DNA of 38,019 nucleotides from Bog-159 sp035602155 (GTDB lineage Bacteria > Acidobacteriota > Terriglobia > Bryobacterales > Bryobacteraceae): the NCBI GenBank assembly GCA_035602155.1, contig DATNMW010000013.1, positions 1-38,019 on the forward strand, read 5' to 3'. The notes below the pieces were generated by a model. It did no database searches. It was given only the letters and a program-made list of their open reading frames with translations, and had not been told where the DNA came from. This document shows, piece by piece, positions 31,652-38,019 of this stretch. Within the stretch, counting starts at the first letter, position 1, and each line of letters opens with the position of its first letter. The position numbers and the translations under genes were made by a program.

Positions 31652-32161
31652 ATGAAGCCGCCCATCCCGCTCAACGAACGCGCGCGCCTGGAGTTGCTGC
31701 GGCAATACGGCATACTCGACACCGCCGCCGAGCCCGCCTTCGACGAGATCACCGCGCGCGCGGCGGAGATCTGCCAGACCCCCATCAGCCTGCTTAGCTT
31801 CGTCGATAAGGATCGCACTTGGTTTAAGTCGAACACCGGACTGCCGTTTGGCGAGATACCCCGCGAAACCTCGTTCTGCGCGCACGCTATCTGCCAGAAC
31901 GATTTGTACACAGTCCCCGATATGCTGGGCGACGAGCGCTTCTCGCGCAACCCCCTGGTGACCCAGAAACCACACCTGCGATTCTACGCCGGCATACCAA
32001 TGCTTTCGCCCGAAGGGCTCGCGCTGGGCACTCTATGCGTCATTGATCGGAAGCCTCGCGAGCTGACCCAGGAACAGACGGATAAGCTGAAAGAGCTGGC
32101 CCGAGGCGCCATTCTGTTGCTTGAAATTCGACGCGCCGGGAGCCGCCCTGCGCGCCCCTGA
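31652..32161 (+). CDS. Stand-alone GAF-domain protein
   Basis: A cytosolic protein of 169 residues. It is one GAF domain (about 20-155) of the type that precedes histidine kinases and diguanylate cyclases: LLRQYGILDTAAEPAFDEIT, ISLLSFVDKDRTWFKSNTGL, PRETSFCAHAICQ, FYAGIPMLSPEGLALGTLCV and IDRKPREL. No output domain follows. It may bind a small ligand or a chromophore, or act as a fRMsr-like protein, but the Cys pattern of free methionine sulfoxide reductase is not complete. The hemD gene starts 10 bases behind it. Confidence 0.87.
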   Translation: MKPPIPLNERARLELLRQYGILDTAAEPAFDEITARAAEICQTPISLLSFVDKDRTWFKSNTGLPFGEIPRETSFCAHAICQNDLYTVPDMLGDERFSRNPLVTQKPHLRFYAGIPMLSPEGLALGTLCVIDRKPRELTQEQTDKLKELARGAILLLEIRRAGSRPARP

Positions 32162-32171
32162 AAGAACCGCC

Positions 32172-32993
32172 ATGTCATTCGCCGGAATGCAGGTCCTGTC
32201 TTTGGAAAGCCGGCGGTCCGCCGAGATCGCCGAGTTGATTCGCAAACAGGGAGGCGAGCCAGTGCTGGCGCCCTCCATGCGCGAAGCGCCTCTGGAGCGC
32301 AATGAGGCTGCCTTCCAGTTTGCCGAGCGCCTTTTCGCCGGCGAGTTCGATATGATGATCCTGCTGACCGGCGTGGGCACTCGCCTGCTGCACCAGGCGC
32401 TCGCCACGCGCTACCCGGCGGAGCGCTTTCCCGAAGCTCTGCGCCGCCTCGCCGTCGTCGCGCGCGGACCCAAGCCAGCCGCCGTTTTGCGCGGACTCGA
32501 TGTGCCGGTCACCGTCGCCGTGCCGGAGCCCAATACCTGGCGCGAGTTGCTGGCTGCCATCCGGGACCGGCCCGAGCGGCGCATCGCCGTCCAGGAATAC
32601 GGAAGGCCGAACCCCGAACTGCTGGACGGCCTGCGCCAACGCGGCGCAGAAGTGGCGACCGTGCGCGTCTACCAGTGGGACCTGCCCGAAAACACCGAAC
32701 CTCTGCGCGCCGCCGCCCGCCGCCTGGCCGCCGGCGAATTGCAGGTGGCGCTCTTCACCACTTCCATCCAAATCGAGCACCTGCTGCGCATCGCCGCCGA
32801 GACCGGGATCGAAGCGGCCGTGCTGGCGAAGTTGCGCGATATGGTGGTGGCCTCCATCGGCCCGACAACCAGCGAAGCCCTGGAGGAAGCCGGCGTGCAT
32901 CCCGACCTGGAACCCACCCACCCTAAAATGGGATTCCTGGTGCAGGAAACCGCCGAACGTGCCGAGGAGATCCTACGGGGCAAGAATGGGTAG
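32172..32993 (+). CDS. hemD: Uroporphyrinogen-III synthase
   Basis: Enzyme of 273 residues that closes and inverts ring D of hydroxymethylbilane on the way to heme and related tetrapyrroles. The two-lobed HemD pattern is visible: VLSLESRRSAEIAELIRKQG at the start, MMILLTGVGTRLL, the hinge EYGRPNPELLDGLRQRGAEV, VYQWDLPEN, VALFTTSIQIEHLLR, VVASIGPTTSEALEEAG and the final HPKMGFLV. HemD proteins vary strongly, so the call rests on the order of these motifs. The ATG at 32172 is preferred to an in-frame start at 32121, inside the GAF gene. No other heme gene is adjacent. The stop codon lies inside a 10-bp inverted repeat. Confidence 0.87.
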   Translation: MSFAGMQVLSLESRRSAEIAELIRKQGGEPVLAPSMREAPLERNEAAFQFAERLFAGEFDMMILLTGVGTRLLHQALATRYPAERFPEALRRLAVVARGPKPAAVLRGLDVPVTVAVPEPNTWRELLAAIRDRPERRIAVQEYGRPNPELLDGLRQRGAEVATVRVYQWDLPENTEPLRAAARRLAAGELQVALFTTSIQIEHLLRIAAETGIEAAVLAKLRDMVVASIGPTTSEALEEAGVHPDLEPTHPKMGFLVQETAERAEEILRGKNG

Positions 32994-33033
32994 CTCGCCG
33001 CACTGCGAGTGCACTTTTGAAGTAGCTACCCAT
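32986..33033. other. Nested inverted repeat over the hemD stop codon
   Basis: ATGGGTAGCT (32986-32995) is repeated inverted as AGCTACCCAT (33024-33033) without mismatch. Within the loop GCACTgcgAGTGC (33000-33012) forms a second stem. It could end transcription of hemD by a structure without a T-run, or it is a repeat remnant. Confidence 0.45.
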
Positions 33034-33139
33034 GACGAATGGCGAAATCCGGGCGTGGTATAGGGAAGGCGTTGCTGAAATAGACTTAATCGGAAGTGGA
33101 TCGCTCAAGGGTTAGCTCAAATGCAAGGGCTTTGCGCGC

Positions 33140-33280
33140 GTGGGGCGTACGTCACCAGAATGGGGCTTCTGGCGGAGGCGCGACGCCGAACGCGAGAAAC
33201 GGTTCAAAGCGAAACTCAAACGGCAGGCCCAGCAACTAGGCAACAAACTGGTACCTATCGAAGAAAAACATGCCGCATAA
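33140..33280 (+). pseudogene. Possible gene remnant, transposase-tail-like
   Basis: A 46-codon frame from GTG 33140 to TAA 33278-33280, rich in Lys, Arg and Glu: WGFWRRRDAEREKRFKAKLK, then RQAQQLGNKLVPIEEKHAA. The final 'K-R-Q-A-x-x-L-G-x-x-L-V-P' resembles C-terminal ends of some transposases, but this is from memory and the family is not identified. A TAG closes the frame upstream near 33110, so at most a fragment is left. Confidence 0.3.
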
Positions 33281-33329
33281 CTACCTGAATCGAAAGGTTC
33301 GAGCAGGGAGTTCCTCAGAAGGCGGCTCA

Positions 33330-33345
33330 CAGGCAAGATCGCCTG
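33330..33345. repeat. Short hairpin of dispersed-repeat type
   Basis: CAGGCaagatcGCCTG followed by CCCCACC. Read on the minus strand it gives the peptide VGQAILPV, a signature I associate with dispersed repeats in acidobacterial and planctomycete genomes. Confidence 0.4.
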
Positions 33346-33394
33346 CCCCACCGACCCTTCCATGCTATGATGGCAACAGCCGCATCTGCTTGAA

Positions 33395-34600
33395 ATGAAA
33401 AGCCTGACCCTCCTCGGATCGACCGGCTCCATCGGCGCCAACACTCTGGACGTAATCCGGCGCAACCCCGATTCGTACCGCGTATACGCTCTCGCCGCCG
33501 GCCGCAACGTCGACCTTATCCTTCGGCAAATCATGGAGTTCCGTCCGGAGGTCGTGGTTCTCGCCACATCCCAAGGCGTCGACCGTTTGGCCGCCGGGCT
33601 ATCCGATTCCGGCCTGCCGCGTCCAAACTGGCCTGAGATCTCTTTCGGACCCGCCGCACTAATCGATGCAGCTATCGCTCCCGTTGTCGATATGGTAATT
33701 TCGGCGATCGTCGGCGTTGCGGGACTGGAAGCGACCTACGAAGCGGTGCGCTCGGGGAAACGGGTGGGATTGGCAAATAAAGAGGTACTGGTGTCCGGCG
33801 GCCGTCTGGTCATGGATGCGGTCAGGGAGAGCGGCGCCGAGCTGCTGCCCATCGACAGCGAGCATAATGGCGTACACCAATGCCTGCGCGCCGGCAATCG
33901 CGATCAGGTTTCAAGATTGATTCTGACTGCCTCGGGTGGCCCGTTCCGCAACACGCCGAAACCAGCGCTGGAATCCGTGACGCCCGCACAAGCCCTGAAT
34001 CATCCAACGTGGAGGATGGGCAAGCGCATCAGCATCGACTCGGCCACGCTAATGAACAAAGGCTTCGAGGTGATTGAAGCCTGCTGGCTGTTCGGCTTCG
34101 CGCCCTCCCAGGTGGATGTGGTAATTCACCCGCAATCCAGTGTACATGCCATGATCGAGTATTCCGATGGCAGCGTGCTTGCTCAGATTTCGGCGACCGA
34201 CATGCGCATGCCCATCCAATACGCGCTCACGTGGCCCGAGCGGTGGCAGGCGCCGGTACCCAAGATCGACTGGACCGAGGCGCGCCGCTGGGACTTCGCG
34301 CCGCCGGATTTCGACCGCTTCCCGCTGCTCAAACTGGCCTACCATTGCCAGGAAGCCGGCGGCTCCGCAACCTGTACCTTAAACGCGGCGGACGAAATCG
34401 CCGTCGAAGCTTTCTTGAACGGTGAAATCGGATTTACGGGCATCGCCGCCGTGGTGGAAGAGACTCTCAGCCGGATGCCTAACCGGCAGCCCCACACGGT
34501 GGCCGACATTCTCGAGATCGACAAGGAATCGCGATCTATGGCACGCGAGTTGGCTGGCCGCGAGACGGCGGCCGCGCAAGCGGTTCCGGCAAGGGTTTAA
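33395..34600 (+). CDS. dxr: 1-deoxy-D-xylulose 5-phosphate reductoisomerase
   Basis: Cytosolic enzyme of 401 residues, second step of the MEP isoprenoid pathway, converting DXP to MEP with NADPH and a divalent metal. The NADPH motif GSTGSIGANTLDV (8-20), GLANKEVLVSGG, the metal and substrate site IDSEHNGVHQCL, TASGGPFR, RISIDSATLMNKGFEVIEA and the C-terminal TLNAADEIAVEAFLNGEIGF are all present. In many homologues the site reads EHNAIFQ; here it is EHNGVHQ, a mild variation. The start ATG at 33395 gives the standard N-terminus. rseP follows after five bases, the usual order in bacteria. Confidence 0.95.
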   Translation: MKSLTLLGSTGSIGANTLDVIRRNPDSYRVYALAAGRNVDLILRQIMEFRPEVVVLATSQGVDRLAAGLSDSGLPRPNWPEISFGPAALIDAAIAPVVDMVISAIVGVAGLEATYEAVRSGKRVGLANKEVLVSGGRLVMDAVRESGAELLPIDSEHNGVHQCLRAGNRDQVSRLILTASGGPFRNTPKPALESVTPAQALNHPTWRMGKRISIDSATLMNKGFEVIEACWLFGFAPSQVDVVIHPQSSVHAMIEYSDGSVLAQISATDMRMPIQYALTWPERWQAPVPKIDWTEARRWDFAPPDFDRFPLLKLAYHCQEAGGSATCTLNAADEIAVEAFLNGEIGFTGIAAVVEETLSRMPNRQPHTVADILEIDKESRSMARELAGRETAAAQAVPARV

Positions 34601-34605
34601 ATCGT

Positions 34606-35934
34606 ATGGCATTTTTTCAAAGCGCTTTCTGGTTCCTGATCCTGATCGGCGTGATGATCCTGATCCACGAGTTGGGACACTTCTGGGCGGCGCGATTCTT
34701 CGACGTCCGTGTGGAGACGTTCAGCTTCGGCTTTGGGCCGCGCCTGTTCGGCTTCCGCAGGGGCGAGACGGATTACCGCGTCTCGGCGGTCTTCTTCCTG
34801 GGTGGCTTCGTAAAGATGGCCGGTGAAATTCCAGGCGACGAAACCGCCAACGATCCGCGCGGTTTCGTCGCCAAACCCCGCTGGCAGCGCCTGATTATCG
34901 TGCTGGCCGGCCCGCTCATGAACGTAGTGCTAGCGGTCGGGCTGCTCACCGGCCTGTACATGATCAAATATCAGAAAGTGGTGGACGCCGATAGCGGAGC
35001 GGTAGTCGGCAGCGTTGCGCCCAACACGCCGGCGGCCAAGGCCGGCATCCAGGATGGCGACCGCATCGTCAAGCTGGACGGCAAGCGCGATCCTACCTGG
35101 GACGATATCATCCTGAAGGAAGTCGAAAGCGCCTCACGCCCCATGCGCTTGACCATTCTGCGCAACGCCAGCACCTTCGACACCACGGTAACGCCAGTGC
35201 TCGACGAGCGGTCCGGCGCCGGCTCGGCTGGGTGGTCCGAAAAAGGTGAAGTGCAGTTGGGTCCGGTGACCGCCGGCATGCCCGCCCAGAAGGTGGGACT
35301 GCAGCAAGGCGACTTGATCCTCAGCGCCGGCGGCCACCCCATCCATGCCACCGTGCGCTTCCATGAAGTCATCCGCGGCAGCGGCGGCAAGCCTGTCTTG
35401 ATCGAGTTCCAGCGAAATGGCAAACCTATGCAGGTGACCGTGCAGCCGGTGTGGAGCGGGACCGATGGGCCGGCCCGCTGGGTGATTGGCGCTTATGTCG
35501 AGCCCAAGTTGAACATCGTGACTACGCGCCTCTCGCTGCCCGACGCTTTGCACCAATCCGTGACGGAAAACACCCGTAGCGCGGGCCTCATTTTCCAAGT
35601 GCTGGAGGGCGTCGTGGAGCGCCGTATCTCGGCCAAATTGCTCACTGGGCCGGTGGGCATCGCACAGATGTCCGGCCAAGCCGCCAGGCAAGGCCCGTCG
35701 GCGTTCATCATGCTGATGTCTATGGTCAGTTTGAACCTGGCCGTCATCAACCTGATGCCCCTGCCCATCCTGGACGGCGGCAGCGTGGTCATGCTGATCA
35801 TCGAAATGGTCATGCGCCGCGATCTGAGCATGTCCGTGAAAGAGGCCGTTTTCAAAGTCGGCTTCGTCTTCATCATGATGCTGGTGGCGTTCGTGCTGTA
35901 CAACGACATTACCAAGATTCTGCCCGCCGGGTAG
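34606..35934 (+). CDS. rseP: RIP metalloprotease RseP (site-2 protease)
   Basis: Inner-membrane zinc protease of 442 residues that cleaves membrane segments, classically of anti-sigma factors and leftover signal peptides. The active site HELGH is at 21-25 in the first helix and the third ligand Asp390 is in NLMPLPILDGG (382-392). FFLGGFVKMAGE (63-74) is the membrane-reentrant loop. Two PDZ domains follow in the periplasm: about 125-195 (VVGSVAPNTPAAKAGIQDGD) and about 215-290 (VTAGMPAQKVGLQQGDLIL). Length and order are typical. It is coupled to dxr; the outer-membrane gene bamA that often follows is absent and bshC comes instead. Confidence 0.95.
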   Translation: MAFFQSAFWFLILIGVMILIHELGHFWAARFFDVRVETFSFGFGPRLFGFRRGETDYRVSAVFFLGGFVKMAGEIPGDETANDPRGFVAKPRWQRLIIVLAGPLMNVVLAVGLLTGLYMIKYQKVVDADSGAVVGSVAPNTPAAKAGIQDGDRIVKLDGKRDPTWDDIILKEVESASRPMRLTILRNASTFDTTVTPVLDERSGAGSAGWSEKGEVQLGPVTAGMPAQKVGLQQGDLILSAGGHPIHATVRFHEVIRGSGGKPVLIEFQRNGKPMQVTVQPVWSGTDGPARWVIGAYVEPKLNIVTTRLSLPDALHQSVTENTRSAGLIFQVLEGVVERRISAKLLTGPVGIAQMSGQAARQGPSAFIMLMSMVSLNLAVINLMPLPILDGGSVVMLIIEMVMRRDLSMSVKEAVFKVGFVFIMMLVAFVLYNDITKILPAG

Positions 35935-35973
35935 CATCCTTAGGGTGTGCCAGATCATCTCTTAGCTTCGGCC

Positions 35974-37551
35974 ATGCACTGTACCTGCGTCCGCTACACG
36001 GAATTGCCGCACACCAGCAATCTCTTCGCGGACTTCACTTACCATCCCGATCGCGTGCGGCCGTTTTATCCCCACCTTCCCTCCGATCCCGGTGTTTTCG
36101 AAGCCATAGCCCGCGAAATGCACTTTCCGCCCGAGCGGCGTGCCGCTCTGGCCGCGGCCCTGCGGCAACAGAATGGCGATAGCCCGCAGCTTGATCTGCT
36201 GGCGCGCGAAGGCGCTGTGGCGGTTGTTACAGGACAGCAAGTCGGCCTGTTTTCCGGCCCCGCTTATACAATTTACAAAGCTCTCACGGCCGTCAAACTG
36301 GCGCGCAATTTAGCTGCGCAGGGTATCCCTGCGGTGCCCATTTTCTGGCTGGCGACCGAAGACCACGACTTCGCCGAAGTCAATCACTGCTGGGTGTTCG
36401 ATGCCGAGCACCATCCCATCAAACTGGAGAAGCCGCACTCGCCGGCCACCAGTCAGCCCGTCGGGCAGTTTGTGCTGGATGCGCCGCCTTTTGCGGAACT
36501 GCGTACCGCGCTGGCCGGTTTGCCGTTCGGCGATGAGGTTTCCGCGCTGGTGGAGGAAACCTATCAACCCGGCCGCACCATGGGCGAAGCTTTCAGCGCG
36601 CTGCTGAAGCGCGTGCTCGCGCAATATGGGCTGCTGCATGTGGATCCCATGTCGCCTGCCATGCGCGAATTGGCCGCGCCCGCGATTCGTTCCGCGCTGG
36701 ACGCCGCTCCCGATCTGACCGCCGCGGTGCTGGAACGCAATCGCGCGTTGGAATCCGCCGGCTATCACGCACAAGTCCACTTGGAGGACCAGACTTCCCT
36801 GGTGTTCCTGCTGGAGAACGGCCGCCGCTACACCCTCCGCCGCTATGGCCGCGACTATCTGCAGAATGGCCGCCGCTTTTCAACCGGGGAGTTGATGGAT
36901 CGCGCCGCCCAGCTTTCGCCCAATGCGCTGCTGCGGCCGGTGGTGCAGGATTCCATGCTGCCGACGGTGGCCTATATCGGCGGTCCGGCCGAATTGGCGT
37001 ATCTGGCGCAATCCGCAGTCATCTACCGCGCCATTCTGGGCCGCATGCCGGTCGCGCTGCACCGCGCCGGTTTCACGCTGCTCGACCAGCGCAGCCAAAA
37101 GCTGATGACGCGTTACGGATTGAGCTTAGCCGACTGCGCCCATGGTGAGGATGCCGTGCGCGAACGGATCGCTGCGCGCTTGATCCCGCCAGCCCTTTCC
37201 GGCACTCTGGCGCAAACCAAATTGTCCGTGGAGCAGGCTGTCGATCGTCTGACTCGCGACTTGGCGGGCTTCGACGCCAGCCTGGCCGCCGCGCTCGGGA
37301 AGAATCGGCAGAAGATGCTCTACCAACTCGCCAAGATGGAGCGCAAGATCGGCCGCGAAACTATGGCCCGGGATGCCCGCTCGGCCCTCGACGCGGCTTA
37401 TCTTTCGGGCTTAGTCTATCCGCAGCGCCATCTGCAGGAACGCCTGTATTCCATCCTGCCATTTCTTGCCAAGCACGGCACGGGGCTTATCGACGATTTG
37501 TACGATTGCTTAAACCTGGGCTGCCCCGACCATCAGCTAGCCGTGGTCTAA
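35974..37551 (+). CDS. bshC: Bacillithiol biosynthesis cysteine-adding enzyme BshC
   Basis: Putative cysteine ligase of 525 residues for the last step of bacillithiol synthesis. Family marks: VVTGQQVGLFSGPAYTIYKA, then LTAVKLARNL, FWLATEDHDFAEVNH, PVVQDSMLPTVAYIGGPAEL, and the C-terminal coiled coil and LVYPQRHLQERLYSILPFLA. ATG 35974 is chosen because MHCTCVRYTELPHTSNLFADF is the usual opening; a GTG at 35947 is the alternative. BshA and BshB genes are not in the window. Presence of BshC fits an acidobacterium (bacillithiol is made by Firmicutes, Deinococcus, Bacteroidetes and Acidobacteria). Confidence 0.94.
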   Translation: MHCTCVRYTELPHTSNLFADFTYHPDRVRPFYPHLPSDPGVFEAIAREMHFPPERRAALAAALRQQNGDSPQLDLLAREGAVAVVTGQQVGLFSGPAYTIYKALTAVKLARNLAAQGIPAVPIFWLATEDHDFAEVNHCWVFDAEHHPIKLEKPHSPATSQPVGQFVLDAPPFAELRTALAGLPFGDEVSALVEETYQPGRTMGEAFSALLKRVLAQYGLLHVDPMSPAMRELAAPAIRSALDAAPDLTAAVLERNRALESAGYHAQVHLEDQTSLVFLLENGRRYTLRRYGRDYLQNGRRFSTGELMDRAAQLSPNALLRPVVQDSMLPTVAYIGGPAELAYLAQSAVIYRAILGRMPVALHRAGFTLLDQRSQKLMTRYGLSLADCAHGEDAVRERIAARLIPPALSGTLAQTKLSVEQAVDRLTRDLAGFDASLAAALGKNRQKMLYQLAKMERKIGRETMARDARSALDAAYLSGLVYPQRHLQERLYSILPFLAKHGTGLIDDLYDCLNLGCPDHQLAVV

Positions 37552-37556
37552 TGATT

Positions 37557-37572
37557 GCTTCGCATGCGAAGC
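37557..37572. promoter_or_regulatory. 16-bp perfect palindrome over a start codon
   Basis: GCTTCGCATGCGAAGC has exact two-fold symmetry and its centre is the ATG at 37564-37566. In RNA it would have an 8-bp self-complement and may hide the start codon; in DNA it may be an operator. Confidence 0.4.
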
Positions 37573-38019
37573 GTCTCTGCCATCCCGATGCTGCTGGCCG
37601 CGCTGCCGGCCGCCGCGCAGCTATCCCAAAACACACCTGAACTCATCCGCGTCAACCCGCACGTCTACTGCGCCACAGGGTACGCGCTGGGCAACGTCAT
37701 TTTTGTATTGACGGACAGCAGCATCGTAGTGGTCGATACCACCGAAAGCCAAGCCTCCGCGCAGGCGGCCTTCCGCGATTTCCGCAAGGTATCGGCGCTG
37801 CCCGTCAATTACATTATCTATACCCACTTCCATGGCGACCATGTCAACGGCGCGAAGGTCTTCGCGGCGCCCTACACCAGACTCGTCGCACAGCAGAACC
37901 ACATCGAGGAGATGCGCAAATATCGCCTGATGTCGGGCTACAACCGCAAGCTGAACCAGGTGCAGTGGGCCGCCAGTGTACCGCGGGAAGCGCGCGGCGC
38001 CACGCTGGGCGTCGACCTG
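37564..38019 (+). CDS. Metallo-beta-lactamase-fold hydrolase, 3' end outside window
   Basis: At least 152 residues, open to the end of the window. A signal peptide (about 1-20, MRSVSAIPMLLAALPAAAQ) suggests export. The MBL fold begins VIFVLTDSSIVVVDTTESQA and reaches the zinc motif THFHGDH (THxHxDH) followed by VNGAKVFAAPYTRLVAQQNH. The last visible part, EEMRKYRLMSGYNRKLNQVQ, is like that of the SDSA1/alkyl sulfatase group, in which a long insert follows the HxHxDH motif. That assignment is tentative. The ATG at 37564 has no good ribosome binding site and lies in a palindrome; bshC ends 12 bases before. Confidence 0.85.
   Translation, partial: MRSVSAIPMLLAALPAAAQLSQNTPELIRVNPHVYCATGYALGNVIFVLTDSSIVVVDTTESQASAQAAFRDFRKVSALPVNYIIYTHFHGDHVNGAKVFAAPYTRLVAQQNHIEEMRKYRLMSGYNRKLNQVQWAASVPREARGATLGVDL

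Larger units (their letters stand above)
32994..33394. other. 401-base stretch: hairpins and a gene fragment
   Basis: Besides the inverted repeat over the hemD stop, it holds a short coding-like remnant (33140-33280), a hairpin CAGGC...GCCTG (33330-33345) followed by CCCACC that looks like a dispersed repeat, and TATGAT at 33366-33371, which may be the -10 box of dxr. No complete gene is seen. Confidence 0.5.

Overview
The window looks like chromosomal DNA of an acidobacterium, most likely of the Solibacter/Bryobacter type. This is inferred from high GC, many Gfo/Idh/MocA and quinoprotein-type secreted genes, BshC (bacillithiol synthesis), small secreted proteins of unknown family, GTG and TTG starts, and dispersed GC-rich hairpin repeats. 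No rRNA, tRNA, CRISPR, phage or intact insertion sequence was seen. Both ends cut through genes.

Layout. 1-5.4 kb: a cut Gfo/Idh/MocA oxidoreductase, a large secreted fusion (CBM9-like, two cytochrome c domains, PQQ propeller) and two small secreted proteins. 5.4-9.5 kb: a VOC protein, a response-regulator/thioredoxin-reductase fusion, a secreted protein bracketed by heptamer repeats, a FlK-type thioesterase and a Tat-exported sugar isomerase-like protein. 9.6-14.5 kb: an overlapping gene run that joins an RsbU/RsbW/RsbV-like partner switch to a Mla lipid-transport system (mlaE, mlaF, mlaD, lipoprotein). 14.5-18.4 kb, minus strand: a membrane PP2C phosphatase, nnrE-nnrD and tsaE, all overlapping. 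18.6-21.8 kb: a LolD-like ATPase and clpC. 21.8-23.2 kb: HicB-like and HicB-HicA-like genes and a small membrane protein. 23.3-24.5 kb: a VOC-PP2C phosphatase fusion. 24.6-31.5 kb: a small basic protein, an amidohydrolase, a beta-propeller protein, two secreted proteins and an MFS transporter. 31.6-38.0 kb: a GAF protein, hemD, dxr, rseP, bshC and a cut metallo-beta-lactamase-fold gene.

How the genes work together. Three separate PP2C/SpoIIE phosphatases, one HATPase switch kinase, one STAS protein, one receiver domain and one GAF domain make the window rich in signalling. The most interesting unit is the 9.6-14.5 kb run. There a STAS protein, in the place that MlaB takes in proteobacterial Mla operons, is encoded together with its presumed kinase and phosphatase. 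This suggests that phosphorylation gates lipid transport to or from the outer membrane. Other points worth attention are the VOC-phosphatase fusion, a thioredoxin-reductase fusion that has lost both CxxC centres, and a 96-bp inverted-repeat element sitting in frame inside the lipoprotein gene.
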